Source of the DNA: Leidyana gryllorum EB-2025a
Lineage: Eukaryota; Apicomplexa
NCBI GenBank assembly: GCA_048772705.1
Contig: JBLWGC010000035.1
Location: 62,001-126,000 of the forward strand
Direction of reading: 5' to 3'
DNA length: 64,000 nt
The position numbers and the translations under genes were made by a program. The notes under the pieces were generated by a model, which was given only the letters and a program-made list of their open reading frames with translations, had not been told where the DNA came from and did not search any database. Each line of letters starts with the position of its first letter. Within the stretch, counting starts at the first letter, position 1. Positions 31,243-41,426 of the stretch are shown in pieces.

Positions 31243-34200
31243 CTAATAAAAGTCGACACCTTGCAACATCGATGCTATATGTTTCAGAGTTGAAGCAGCA
31301 TCTGCAACGCTTGACGTGGTCGCCGGAGGGCTATTCTTGGCTATGGCCACGGTGGTTTCGGAGGTGGTACCCGCTGGTGTTGTCGTAGGATCAGCCACGG
31401 TAGTGGTGGACCCATCAGAAGGTGCCACTGTCGTCATGGCTGCCTGTTTAGTAGTTGGCGCGATGGTAGTACCCTGGAGTAAGTCGGCCGCGTCCGTGAT
31501 GAGAGGCTGCGACTTCACATCTGCAACTGCTGAAGGTGTTGTGGAGGAGGTCTGAACGGGTTTGGGGGGCGGCGTCGCAGCTATGTCTACCGCTTCGGTC
31601 GTGGTATCATGCCGAGTCTCGCTGGTTGTGTCTTGTAAGACCGTTTCAGTTTTGGTGTCGGCCTTGGCTGGGGGCGGGCTAGTGCTCAGCGCTTCGGCTG
31701 TGGAGGTAGTGGTTGGGGATGTGGTCTGTAAGACCAGTCGTGGCGGAGTAGAGGTACTGGTGCTGGTGGTGCCTTCACTGACGCTTTGGCTCGTCTTGGT
31801 ATCCTCCGAAGAGGACGTGTTGCTCGGGGCGGCCATGAGATCGTCCATCTGTCCAGCCGTGTCCGGATGATCCGCCTGCGGACGGGAGAGTCCGGAAGCG
31901 GAAGCCTCAGGAGAGAGATCGGGAGTGGACGTCTGAGGAGCGGACGCCTGAGAGGAGAGTAACGGAGCGGGAGCGGCGGGAGGGGAGAGTCCAGGTTGGC
32001 CGGACCCGGCGTCGCCTATCGGTGGCAGTATGCTCATGGGGGCAGGAGGACCGTTGGTGTCTGGTCCCACGAGCGGATCTCCGATCCCTGCTCCTGCTGT
32101 CTCTGTTACGGGTCTTCCACAGCCGCTGGAAGGAGCGCTGGCCAGGTCTGGGCCCTGGCCGCCCTGGGCAGTCTTCTCAGCTGGGAGTGCTGCGTCGGCA
32201 GGAGCGGCTGGCGGGAGAGGCTGGACTCGCTGCGGCTGGGGAGGGGACCAGGCTTGGAGCTGTCCGATAGCGGCTGGTGCCGTGTTGAATGTGCCCTGAA
32301 GGCTGAGGGCTGCTTGTTCTACGGGCACTACAACCATAGCTAGGAGGTTGCCGATCTGTTCTCGCAGTTGTTCTCCGGCTTGCGCCAAGGAAGCGCAAAG
32401 TTCTCCACAACCCGCTGTAGCTAAAGAGGCTAAGATCATATTGATTTGATGGAGGAAGGCGTCTAAAGCGGTTATAGGTATCTGGAGGACACTAGCGATT
32501 TGAGCCACAGCAGTACTGTAGGGGTCAGCTTGAAGTGAAACGTCCGAAACTGAAGTGGGAACCCGAACTGGAGCAATCTGTGGAGGTTGAGCGACCGACC
32601 ACGGCATACTCAGCCAGGATTCCAGAGCGTTCCCCCAAACTTTGAGGGATTCCCGCATGTGAGGTAACCACACGTCAGCTGGATGAGAGATTGTCACTCG
32701 ATTGGTCGACGAACTGGGGTCAATGAAACCCTGATTGAACTGAAAATTCACTGGACTCGATACGGCCTGAGTCGTCACCGAAGGCGATGATCTATCGTAC
32801 GTGGCACTCAGAGGTCCCATTATCATCGAAACGGGAGAACTGCTCCCGCCACCTCCAGCAGACTGTGTGCTCACACTCCCGCCACCTCCAGCAGACTGTG
32901 TGCTCACACTCCCGCCACCTCCAGCAGACTGTGTGCTCACACTGCTGCCATCACCCCCACTACCGACCGCCTGAACTGTGTCGGCTCCGGAGGAGGCCGC
33001 TGGGTCTGCTGTTGTTGCACCACCACCGATGCTGCTGACACCTCCCTGTTCCAACTGTTCTGTGTATAAATCGTACTGTTCCTCTGTAGTCACAGTGGTC
33101 CACTCCCCACTGTTCGTCACCACCACAGTCGCTGGCAGGTTGCCGGTGAGGGTATACCCGCCTGTGGTCGAATACGAACTCGGCTCAGCCACAGGCACAC
33201 CTCCCTGACTTTCCAGAATAGCATTGCCAGACCCCGGGTCTCCATTGAAGTGACCGTCCAAACGACTGGGAGAGCCCGCGGGAGGATACCCACTGTCGTG
33301 TTCATACACCGGAACCGTCACCCCGCCGCCCGGAGCTGTTGCATCCGGCGCAGAGTTGTTCCCATCCGGCGCGGTGGCCGCACTCTGAGCTGAGTTGAAG
33401 GTCCCTCCGCCGCCGCTGGTGCCTGATGGATCAGCGGCTGCCAACAATGATGGGTCAAATCCAGCAGAACTGGCGCTCATGGTGCTTGGCGGCCCAGGGA
33501 ACGCTGCAAAGTCAGTAATGTAAGGGGTGACTCTGCCCGGGCTCTCGAATTGGTACGTCCAGCCCCCGTGGGGCCTCTGGACGGGGGTGTGAAGTGACTG
33601 AATGTTTCTATTGTCCGGTCCGTTGCCCAGATAGAATCCTCCAGCCGGTGTGATCCGGCCTCGTCCAACAAACTTTCGTCTCCCAAGTTGAGACTGAGGG
33701 GTGTAAGCGCTCGCTTCCCCCACAGATCGACTTCGAGACACAGGCCCGCCGCCGTACCCATTTGCTCCACTCGGGCCGCCACCAACACTTTGGGTTGTCA
33801 CCTGACCACCAGCGGACTGTGGACTGGATGCTTGAGGTGATACCCTTCCACCAAAGAAGCCTCGGGCTGTTTCCAGGTCCAACGGCCGCTGAGTGATGAC
33901 TGCCCCCGAGTTGGCAGCAGGAGTCAGAATATATTGCATATGAGCCGACTGCGACTGTTGCGGTTGAGATATAGATTGGGTAGAGGGCGCAGATGCGGCT
34001 GCAGGCCGTAAGTTTGGAGTTGGTGGAGAGGTCGCTGGTGCGCTTCCGCCGCCTGAAGCGTCACTTATCGGTTTGGTAAACATATCAATTAGTGCCTGGA
34101 AGTGCAGTTGACGCATTCGGTCGTGAAGTTGAGTAGTCATCTCCGCAAGTCCGGCACGATCAAAGTCATCTTCGAACATCCATTCCTCAATACCGCCATT

Positions 34201-34251
34201 GTGGGGCTCTGCGATACAAAGTACGAAGCAAACAGCGAAGAAGAGTCTCAT
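31243..34251 (-). CDS. Large secreted mucin-like protein, about 1002 aa
   Basis: One uninterrupted frame. I place the start at 34251, where MRLFFAVCFVLCIAEPHNGG is a clean signal peptide; the frame extends upstream to 34419 but then overlaps the divergent Grc3/NOL9 gene. The mature protein is Ser/Thr/Gly/Pro/Ala-rich: a Gly-rich central part with three exact 11-residue repeats (SAGGGGSVSTQ), a middle segment with ordered-looking hydrophobic helices and a few Cys (ATAGCGELCASLAQAGEQL), and a Thr/Ser/Pro-rich C-terminal domain (TTTSTAEALSTSPPPAKA) of the type that carries O-glycans in apicomplexan mucins. There is no transmembrane anchor; it ends GVDFY. It is probably a surface, cyst-wall or mucus-like secreted glycoprotein. 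Confidence 0.72.
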   Translation of the reverse strand: MRLFFAVCFVLCIAEPHNGGIEEWMFEDDFDRAGLAEMTTQLHDRMRQLHFQALIDMFTKPISDASGGGSAPATSPPTPNLRPAAASAPSTQSISQPQQSQSAHMQYILTPAANSGAVITQRPLDLETARGFFGGRVSPQASSPQSAGGQVTTQSVGGGPSGANGYGGGPVSRSRSVGEASAYTPQSQLGRRKFVGRGRITPAGGFYLGNGPDNRNIQSLHTPVQRPHGGWTYQFESPGRVTPYITDFAAFPGPPSTMSASSAGFDPSLLAAADPSGTSGGGGTFNSAQSAATAPDGNNSAPDATAPGGGVTVPVYEHDSGYPPAGSPSRLDGHFNGDPGSGNAILESQGGVPVAEPSSYSTTGGYTLTGNLPATVVVTNSGEWTTVTTEEQYDLYTEQLEQGGVSSIGGGATTADPAASSGADTVQAVGSGGDGSSVSTQSAGGGGSVSTQSAGGGGSVSTQSAGGGGSSSPVSMIMGPLSATYDRSSPSVTTQAVSSPVNFQFNQGFIDPSSSTNRVTISHPADVWLPHMRESLKVWGNALESWLSMPWSVAQPPQIAPVRVPTSVSDVSLQADPYSTAVAQIASVLQIPITALDAFLHQINMILASLATAGCGELCASLAQAGEQLREQIGNLLAMVVVPVEQAALSLQGTFNTAPAAIGQLQAWSPPQPQRVQPLPPAAPADAALPAEKTAQGGQGPDLASAPSSGCGRPVTETAGAGIGDPLVGPDTNGPPAPMSILPPIGDAGSGQPGLSPPAAPAPLLSSQASAPQTSTPDLSPEASASGLSRPQADHPDTAGQMDDLMAAPSNTSSSEDTKTSQSVSEGTTSTSTSTPPRLVLQTTSPTTTSTAEALSTSPPPAKADTKTETVLQDTTSETRHDTTTEAVDIAATPPPKPVQTSSTTPSAVADVKSQPLITDAADLLQGTTIAPTTKQAAMTTVAPSDGSTTTVADPTTTPAGTTSETTVAIAKNSPPATTSSVADAASTLKHIASMLQGVDFY
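32843..32941. repeat. Three exact 33-bp tandem repeats in the mucin-like gene
   Basis: Three consecutive identical 33-bp units, each coding an 11-residue Gly-rich block (SAGGGGSVSTQ) on the minus strand. Exact identity, including third codon positions, points to recent slippage or unequal exchange. Confidence 0.9.
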
Positions 34252-34297
34252 TATCCTCGTCAGTTCAGACGCGGAAAACCCGATTATTTTTTCCGCC

Positions 34298-36295
34298 ATG
34301 GACCGAGCTGTGTTGTTACAGTACCCACTCCCAGTCCCCAGCTTGGTGCGTGAGGGAGAATGCCGAGAGACCGGTGGAGTATGTGTAGCATTACCCCTCG
34401 TTGTCGGAGAGGGATTCACTCTGGGGCATAGCTGCTATTTCGCTGTTGTAAAGGGGGCTGTGGAAGTGTTTGGAGCGCGTGTTGAAGGTGGAGCTTCCCC
34501 CCACTTCCATGAATATCTAAAGGCCAGCGATGAAGTAACACCCATCACAGTCACAGTAGTGCCTCCAATCACAGACCATTCGCAAGCGACCTGCAAACGA
34601 TGCGGCTCGCACTGCGGAAGCTCCGCCACACTGTGTGACTTGGCTCGCTTATCTGACGCCGTCATAATCTTGAGGAAGCATCCCAATACCTCTCGCACTC
34701 CCGTAAAGGGGCTGCTACCGGTCGATATGGGCCTCACAGTACCTCCAGAATGGGACGCAATTGCCACATCTTGGCTGGGCACCGCTACCTCTGCCGTCAA
34801 AGCAGAAGAACAATTCAACCCACCAAGTTTTGTTATCGCCGGAGGGACTGGAACCGGAAAGTCAACCTTCACACTCTGGATGGCCCACCGCTGTCTCCAA
34901 CATAAGCTCCTCCCTGCTGTCCTCGATCTCGACCCGGGGCAGCCAATGTTCGGAGTCCCGGGTTGTCTCACACTCAGTCTGGTAAGCCTCCTCCCCGCGC
35001 TTATGTAATCACTTCCACCCTATTGTTCCCTGCTGCCTTCCCTTTCAATGCCACTGCTGATACTGCCATTTCTTTGCAGCTTGTTGAGCCCTGCTTCTCC
35101 CTCAATGTGGCTCGTCCAAGCAAGGCTCCACTGCGAGTGCGGAGCATCTACTTTGGGCACACCAGCCCGGAAGGGGCTGTTCTCACCTTCCTCGAGTACA
35201 CCCACCTCTTATTGTCCACCTATCGAAGACTGCTTGTGGCTCACAAGACTCTCACGACAGACAGTGACGGACAGAAGGCCACTCCAGTGCTACTCATTAA
35301 TACCCCGGGGTGGATAGCTGGTACTGGTTGGCAACTGGTCGATGCCATCGGCTCGATGGCACAAGCGACGCAGATGCTGGTCATAACTCCCCCTGGAACC
35401 GAAGGAGATGATGGAACTGAGAACATTTGGGCTCCTCGCAATATTCAAGGACTGCCACCTACATTTGCTCAATTTCTGTTGAGCAAGAACCAAGCATACG
35501 TGACTCCGTGGTTTGCCCACTCGGCAAGTGATCGACAGATCCGAGAGATACAAACGGTGGTCAATAGTCCCCTCGGAGGCACTGCCCGTGGCAGAGCGCG
35601 ACGGGCGAGAATACTGCAGCACCTGTTTGATTTCGTCGACGAAGCTCCCAATGACTATGAGAACTGTAGATCGGCGGAATTGCGGACCATTCCCCGACGA
35701 GTTGAGCTGAATCTGGCCGAATGTGAGTTCAGAACGCCTGGGGCTGATTCAAGTGCATGGAGGCATGGAGAGTTGTCGAAATACAATGTAAGAAAATCGA
35801 GAGGTTCTCCAGCTCAAACTCTTCTTAGTTGAACGCCATGTTTGATAAATCGATGGTGGCTTTGGAGTATCGGAGCCAGGGCGACTACGAATTTCTGTGC
35901 CTCGGAATGGTGTGCAGCATCAATTGGACAAAGCAAACGGTAAGACGGCGCGTGTGTGTCCAGCACACACTATACCATTTTAATGATCAGCTGATCGTGG
36001 CTGTCGCTCGAAGTTGCACTGGACCCTTGCCGCGCACACTGCGTTTGACACTAGCGTAAGGCACAATGGAAGGATATCTGCAACGATGTACACAGGTCCT
36101 CCATGCTACCGCCTCCGGTTTTACAGCTCGCTTCCGAATGGGCGGAAGGGATCAGTGGGTTAGGTAAAGGGCTACGCCGGAAAGACGTCGGAGTATTGGG
36201 GAAAAGCTCCAAGGTAAGACTGATGGTTTAATCTGATGTTGAAAGGTCTACTTTAGTTGCGAAGTCGTCGGATCGGTCGGCGCGTTCGAGTTTGA
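34298..36295 (+). CDS. NOL9: Polynucleotide 5'-hydroxyl-kinase Grc3/NOL9, 574 aa
   Basis: Six exons: 34298-34981, 35080-35787, 35829-35939, 35991-36055, 36096-36213, 36257-36295; phases agree, though the last two exons are less certain. Grc3/NOL9 phosphorylates RNA 5' ends during ITS2 processing of pre-rRNA and, with Las1, matures 26S/28S RNA. The Walker A is IAGGTGTGKSTF, followed by LDLDPGQPMFGVPGCLTLSL, which is close to the family block. Then come FGHTSPEG and LINTPGWIAGTGWQLVDAI, the Walker B/lid region. The C-terminal FLCLGMVCSINWTKQTLIV matches the family's CFGIGIVRGID segment. The N-terminal part resembles the Grc3 beta-rich domain and includes a CKRCGSHCG pair. The stop is 73 bp before the next gene. 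Confidence 0.9.
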
Positions 36296-36368
36296 CTGGT
36301 CATGTGTGTAGTTGACATTTTCACGGTTGGGACCGAGTGGCCGACGAGGACTTGTGAAGACTCCGACG

Positions 36369-37235
36369 ATGCTAGGGTGGAAATGGATTTTACTGCTGAC
36401 GGTTGTGGCTGGCAGTGCGGAGAAGCCTGCCATTGGGCAACGGCCCGACTTCCAGCCTGTGGCAGCCCCAGAAAGTGGTGGTGTGGAGCGTTTGGAGGAG
36501 AAAGTTGATGAAATATTCGCGAAGCTCCGGTATCTGCAGACAGCCCGCAAGCCAGTTGTCCCTGCAGCGATAACTGGTCGACGTTTGCAGGCAGCTCCGA
36601 CTAATGAAGTTCAATTGGACATCGCCGGACAAGATGTCGCCCAATACCTCCAGTACATAATAAGGGCAGCGGTGCGATTCGTGGCTTCCTTCATCCAGAC
36701 GCCTCTGGCTATGGTGACAGAAGGCGTGCAGACCGGAGAGAATCTGGTTAGCCGATTCCCGCCGTTCCTGCCCCCGTTGGCGGGTACCGTTATGTCGGTG
36801 GCGGACCCGGCCGAGCTGCTGAGGGAAGTGGAAAAGGCCTTGGACGATCTGATCAAGTTTCTTGATGGACTTATCACTCCCTTAGCGGACATCTTCACCA
36901 CATCGACCACGGCGCCGACGATCATTCAGATGAAGGAATCCGTTTCCGTGCAGAGCAAGGACGGTATAATCACCTCTCAACATAGCGTGTCAGCTCATGT
37001 GAAAAAAGGCGACAAAGAGTTCGACATGACCACTGATCCCCAGCAGGAGACGTTGAATGCAGCACCTACCATCAATACCGAGCTGCGTACCTCAACTGGC
37101 CCACAAGTGATGGGCGTGGGAGCTGATGGAGGCTGGAGTGCTGCCATGGCGGCCGGTCAGACCTCTGTACAAAATACACTCATTCAGCCGCACGTGGAGT
37201 CCAATTCAGAGCAGACAGCCGTAATGATTGTCTAA
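36369..37235 (+). CDS. Unrecognised secreted protein, 288 aa
   Basis: Single exon. The frame opens earlier with a TTG, but the first ATG at 36369 gives a signal peptide (MLGWKWILLLTVVAGSAEKP), so I use it. The mature part is predicted helical in the middle (EVQLDIAGQDVAQYLQYIIR and EVEKALDDLIKFLDGLITPL), with a polar, Thr/Gln-rich C-terminal part and no Cys. Architecture (signal, helical core, low-complexity tail) recalls the ordered middle of the larger secreted protein at 31243-34251, which also has LNTAPAAIGQLQ-like helices, but I cannot show homology. No family recognised. Confidence 0.62.
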   Translation: MLGWKWILLLTVVAGSAEKPAIGQRPDFQPVAAPESGGVERLEEKVDEIFAKLRYLQTARKPVVPAAITGRRLQAAPTNEVQLDIAGQDVAQYLQYIIRAAVRFVASFIQTPLAMVTEGVQTGENLVSRFPPFLPPLAGTVMSVADPAELLREVEKALDDLIKFLDGLITPLADIFTTSTTAPTIIQMKESVSVQSKDGIITSQHSVSAHVKKGDKEFDMTTDPQQETLNAAPTINTELRTSTGPQVMGVGADGGWSAAMAAGQTSVQNTLIQPHVESNSEQTAVMIV

Positions 37236-37335
37236 GAGCCTCTTCCTCAGAGACGTGATGAGATTGTGTACTCACTTACTCGACGACCACGACGACCTCT
37301 CATCTGTTATTAGAGTACACATGTATCGCGAGCGA

Positions 37336-37368
37336 AGCGCTGCTGGTTCCCAATCGAGGAGCAGCGCT
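37336..37368. other. Hairpin-forming inverted repeat between convergent genes
   Basis: A perfect 9-bp stem (AGCGCTGCT at 37336-37344, AGCAGCGCT at 37360-37368) with a 15-base loop sits in the 301-bp spacer between the secreted-protein stop and the TCTP stop. It could mark 3' ends or be a structured RNA element; nothing else is visible in this spacer. Confidence 0.4.
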
Positions 37369-37536
37369 GCAGATTTTTTCGTGTTCTTTCAATCCATCCA
37401 TCACCAATCGATCGTACAACAGCCAAATTGTTTCTCTAATACTACTTGTAGCCAGACGCCTGACAGGATTTCTCATTTAGACAAAATGACTCGCTGCTGA
37501 CCGCTAGCTCAAGACAGACGGTCAGAATGAAACTAC

Positions 37537-38082
37537 TCAATACTTCTCCTCCTTCAGGCCAAGGCGGACATACACCATACGAGGAGCGGCTTCCTCACCC
37601 TTCCAGTAGCCGAAGATGGGGATGGAGTCGCGAGAGTCATCGAGAGAATCGGCAGCCTCAAGAGTGTAAACAGTACCATCGTCGAAGTTGCTGTTAATGG
37701 CTTTGAACAAAGCAGCCAGACCAGTCTTGGCCTCAGCGAGCTTGTCCTCGGGAATGGAGGGCACAACAACGTTCTTGACGTAATGTTGGAAGTGGGTCTT
37801 GAATGTGGCCTTATCGTAAGCTCCCTCGCGGTACTTGAAGTCAGTGACGAGGTTGTTGACCTTCTCAACAGCGTCGTCGCCACCTTCGCCAGCCACACCA
37901 GCCTCGGCATCCTCATCAGCGTTAGTGGCGATGCCAAAGTCCTCACCACCCTTAGTGACGATGGAAGACTGGACTTCGAAACCAACAGCCTTCAGCTCTT
38001 CGATGCCGAAAGGGGCAAGATGAGGGTACGCATCACTGACTACCTCAGCTCCGGATTTCCTGTCAGTGAAGACGTTCACCAT
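37537..38082 (-). CDS. TCTP: Translationally controlled tumour protein (TCTP), 181 aa
   Basis: Single exon. The start MVNVFTDRKSGAEVVSDAYP fits the family N-terminus (xIxxDxxSxxExxSDxY). The acidic flexible loop is longer than usual (EDFGIATNADEDAEAGVAGE), and YREGAYDKATFKTHFQHYVK matches the conserved TCTP helix hairpin. The family C-terminus is RMVYVRLGLKEEKY (yeast and animals: PYMIFFKDGLEMEKC). Length is close to the typical 168-172. TCTP is an abundant cytosolic calcium-binding protein involved in translation and stress responses; apicomplexan TCTPs are also secreted. The ATG at 38082 is chosen because upstream in-frame sequence is not TCTP-like. Confidence 0.93.
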   Translation of the reverse strand: MVNVFTDRKSGAEVVSDAYPHLAPFGIEELKAVGFEVQSSIVTKGGEDFGIATNADEDAEAGVAGEGGDDAVEKVNNLVTDFKYREGAYDKATFKTHFQHYVKNVVVPSIPEDKLAEAKTGLAALFKAINSNFDDGTVYTLEAADSLDDSRDSIPIFGYWKGEEAAPRMVYVRLGLKEEKY

Positions 38083-38157
38083 TTTGAATGCGAAGGCAGT
38101 ACAGTGATGCAAAAAAAATTGCGAATTCTTGCAACAACTACTAGGCGATTGGGCCGC

Positions 38158-38169
38158 ACACACGTGTGT
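38158..38169. repeat. ACACACGTGTGT palindrome upstream of TCTP
   Basis: Perfect 12-bp palindrome 76 bp upstream of the TCTP start codon, followed by TTCTCTCC. Its position suggests a promoter or 5' UTR element. The core CACGTG is an E-box, the binding site of bHLH factors elsewhere, but also fits an RNA hairpin. Confidence 0.5.
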
Positions 38170-38544
38170 TTCTCTCCTTTACAATCACATTTTGTTTGTT
38201 TTGGTGCTATCCGCTAATTCGAATCCATTTTGGGGGAGCATTATGAATATTGTTTGACATGTTTTGTGCCAGGCGACGCGCTGGCGACTGACTGCTACTT
38301 GAGTCGTTCAGAAATAGGCAGAACGTGTTTGGGGTGATCTAGCGTGGGTCCACGACAGTGCCTATACGCTTCAAGGGTGAATTCTTCGACTATTCACGAA
38401 GTCTCAGTGTCGAAGGCCTTTGTCCTCTGTTATCTATGTCGCCGAGTAATATCGTGGCAGACTCTGTGACATGTTCGTTGTATGGGCTGTGTCAATGTGG
38501 ATGTCCGTGAGGAACGATAGCCCATCCAAGACGCTCGTTCGCGC

Positions 38545-41067
38545 TCAGACTTCTGTTTCCGCTGTTAGATACCTGTAAAAGGCCTCCTTTCGAGCGATAG
38601 CTCGCTCCAGAGCGTCCCTGCCGGCCCACCCATAAAGGACTCTGGCCATTTGGTCGGCCGACCAGCCTGCACGAAGGTATTGATAACAGGGGAACTCTTG
38701 CTCCCATGGTAGGTCTCTCGAATAAAGAAGTACCTCTTGCTTAACACCGGGTGGTGTGGATGGGCGCTGGAGCTTCTCAACACATTCAGAGAAGTCTGTT
38801 GCTGTTGTTGACTGCGCTGCCGAGCCGGAGTATTCGAATGCTGACCAATAAGGCATTTTGGTCTGACGTCTAGGAGTACGCTGTTGCCATTTGTTTGATT
38901 GAGTCAAATGTGTCAAGTCCGTGAGTGGTGGGTGTCGACTGCCGGTGGCGAGCTGAGTAGCTTCAAGCTGTTGTTTTCTGCGGCATTCGATGTATTCGGC
39001 GTTTGTGGTGTGTGGTAAGGGTCTGATCTGTCCCAGTTTCTTGAGTCGGTCAGAGAGTCCATCTGAGAATTTGTAAGTCTCACTGCCTGCGAAAAGGTCT
39101 GAGATGGGAATGACCTTTTCCCCGGCGAATTTCCTGAACTTCTTTTGGGCTTTGTCGACGCTGCCTTGTCGATCTGGCACCTCGTTTGGCTCCGCTTTGA
39201 AAGCTCTGAGGATGAGTCGATCGTAACCATCCAGTTCGAGCTCTCCGCTGTCTACTTGGTCGATCCTGATAACCAGATTTGGACGATCGGGATCTGAAAT
39301 ATCATAGGATGTTGAGTCGTCTCGCCTGGGCAGCAGGTACCACAAGTTGAGCAGCAGAGATCTCCACCAACTGGTGCGATATTCGGGAAAGGGTTTTTTC
39401 TCGATGATCGACCGTAAGGCTTCCTTCAAGTCTTCGCTGTAGGTGCTGAAATCGATGACCCGTTTCCCGACCGTAGGTGCGTGCCGCGCGACGCCAAAGA
39501 GCCGACGGTCAAGTGTGTCGACCACCATCAGGCGCTCTGTGCCATGCCAGACGGGTGCGTAACGCTTCTCGCCATCTGCAAGAAACCCATCTCTTGGAGG
39601 TTCCTCTGCCGGCCATTTAATGGAGACTGGGACGACCGGCGGGAGATACGGTGGTTTGCTGTCTCGCAATGGCCGGTACCCCTCTGTCATCCATTCCGGG
39701 AGAGACAGGTCGTTCCCCTCGGGGAGGAGGTGCATAGCGTCAGCGAGAGGAATAGGAGGTGGGACATCACCGTCTCCCGAGACAGCAAAGTCGGGGGGGT
39801 CGAAGCGGAACGGCGCGACTTCCAACTGGTCATCCCCGAGCCACTCCTTCTCGTAGTATCCGGAACTGATGCGATCTCTCAGGGCTTCCACTTCAACCTC
39901 AGAAATGCGGTCCACAATGTTCCATGGGTATCGGCAAAGGCTATGCATCTCCTCATTAAGACGATATGTCCGGTACGATTGGATGAGATAGTGCCGGTAA
40001 ACGAGTTTGTCGTACAGTTCTCGCACTCCTGCCTGCCATTTTCGAAGAGCTGTCTCCCTCGCCACACGGAGCCGGAAAATATGAATCATTATGTCCTGGT
40101 AGTATGGGATGGCCTTCCAGTTGGCGTACAGATCAGAGTGGATGTATCCGACAGCAGGGAACCGACCCGTTTCCAAAGTCTTACCCGCGTCTCCCTGACT
40201 GTAGTGTATTTTAGGGAACCGAATGTAACCCGGGCGCCCTGATCCAAAATCGGTGAACACGCCATGGTAGTTCGGCTTCGTTTCAACACTGTTGGACCGA
40301 ACATAGGAGAAGTGAACCCCTTCAACAGGCTCAGTCTTCAACGGAGGGTGAGCGGGCCTGGTCGCGTCACCCAGGGACTGAGCTCCGTCACTCAACAGCG
40401 GTTTGAGCAGCTTCTGAACGGCTTTCCCCATACCACGCAGTGACGCTCTTGCCTTTCGGACAACTCGCTCCCTCCTCGTCCTCTTCGGCGGCGGCTTCCA
40501 CTTCATACCCGGTCCTTGCAGCCAATCAAGCCGCTCAGAACAGCGAGACTGGAAGAAACCGTCGAACAGTGAAGGACACGCTGAATACAGCGGCACTAAC
40601 GACACCGGGCGCCAGTACGCATTCCTCTTCACAACCACTTTATGGGCAGAGATGTAGTCGTCGGAATCTTCACTCTCACCTCCGTCTGGAATGGGCAAAC
40701 CACCCAACACTTCACACACCCATTGACTCAGCTGTTGTGGTCCCATGCCATACTCCAGGTTGACGCCCGTACCAAGTGGGACTGCTTCGACCACCTCTTC
40801 TCCGGGCCCCCAAGGGCCTGGAAATCCATTAGCAGCTGCAAAGTGAACATAGAACTCATGACGTTGTCTATTCGGTAAAGCTTTCCATTTTGAATAAATC
40901 TCAGGCCACTCGTTCACCAAACCACACTCATACACACGACCGTAAAGTTTCATGGCTGCCTCATCTGTTTGATTCAGATCATCTGGCATCTGCTTCACAG
41001 CGTCATCGCACAGATAAACACTCCCTGTATATTTCATACGCTCCTCCCTGAAATCAAGTAGCGTCAT
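38545..41067 (-). CDS. Large unrecognised protein, 840 aa
   Basis: One long uninterrupted frame. The frame continues upstream to 41199 only from a GTG; the first ATG is at 41067 (MTLLDFREERMKYTGSVYLC). The protein is rich in Trp, Tyr, Arg and Pro, for example KLVYRHYLIQSYRTYRLNEE and RTSWWRSLLLNLWYLLPRRD, with no transmembrane segment or repeats. A segment EIYSKWKALPNRQRHEFYVH looks HMG-box-like but is too short to claim. Such composition is common in lineage-specific mitochondrial ribosome or ATP-synthase subunits of apicomplexans, which is only a guess. It is a solid gene by length and lack of introns. Confidence 0.6.
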   Translation of the reverse strand: MTLLDFREERMKYTGSVYLCDDAVKQMPDDLNQTDEAAMKLYGRVYECGLVNEWPEIYSKWKALPNRQRHEFYVHFAAANGFPGPWGPGEEVVEAVPLGTGVNLEYGMGPQQLSQWVCEVLGGLPIPDGGESEDSDDYISAHKVVVKRNAYWRPVSLVPLYSACPSLFDGFFQSRCSERLDWLQGPGMKWKPPPKRTRRERVVRKARASLRGMGKAVQKLLKPLLSDGAQSLGDATRPAHPPLKTEPVEGVHFSYVRSNSVETKPNYHGVFTDFGSGRPGYIRFPKIHYSQGDAGKTLETGRFPAVGYIHSDLYANWKAIPYYQDIMIHIFRLRVARETALRKWQAGVRELYDKLVYRHYLIQSYRTYRLNEEMHSLCRYPWNIVDRISEVEVEALRDRISSGYYEKEWLGDDQLEVAPFRFDPPDFAVSGDGDVPPPIPLADAMHLLPEGNDLSLPEWMTEGYRPLRDSKPPYLPPVVPVSIKWPAEEPPRDGFLADGEKRYAPVWHGTERLMVVDTLDRRLFGVARHAPTVGKRVIDFSTYSEDLKEALRSIIEKKPFPEYRTSWWRSLLLNLWYLLPRRDDSTSYDISDPDRPNLVIRIDQVDSGELELDGYDRLILRAFKAEPNEVPDRQGSVDKAQKKFRKFAGEKVIPISDLFAGSETYKFSDGLSDRLKKLGQIRPLPHTTNAEYIECRRKQQLEATQLATGSRHPPLTDLTHLTQSNKWQQRTPRRQTKMPYWSAFEYSGSAAQSTTATDFSECVEKLQRPSTPPGVKQEVLLYSRDLPWEQEFPCYQYLRAGWSADQMARVLYGWAGRDALERAIARKEAFYRYLTAETEV

Positions 41068-41426
41068 AATGAACCGCAATACGGGAGTCCTGCGCGGGCG
41101 GAGTCGTCTGGGGCAATTGACTTCCAGATCATCTTTTCTCGCCACACACACGCGACTCCAAGTCGCGCACGGGAGCAGCACAAGGGGAGTCGCAAGCACA
41201 TATGCTGTCTACAGAAACACAATGTACACACAGCATGACTTTAGTTCACTGTGTTAGATTGATTATCAGAGCTTCTTAGAGGGTTGTTTTGCGTACAGCG
41301 CTCTCCGAAAGAGCTTACGAACAGAGTGAAATCATCATATGAGCCACGACAATGAAACACGTAAGAATAAAGTGCTGTAAGCAAATTGCTGGTTCTTCGT
41401 TTGTCGTTTGTGTGTGCGCCGTCAGA

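Noticed and set aside
34251-34419. Longer N-terminus for the mucin-like protein
   Set aside because: The extra 56 residues precede a clean signal peptide and are antisense to the NOL9 first exon, so the start at 34251 is better.
39481-40242. 253-aa open frame on the plus strand
   Set aside because: Antisense to the 840-aa gene; composition is typical of a shadow frame and no intron or start context supports it.
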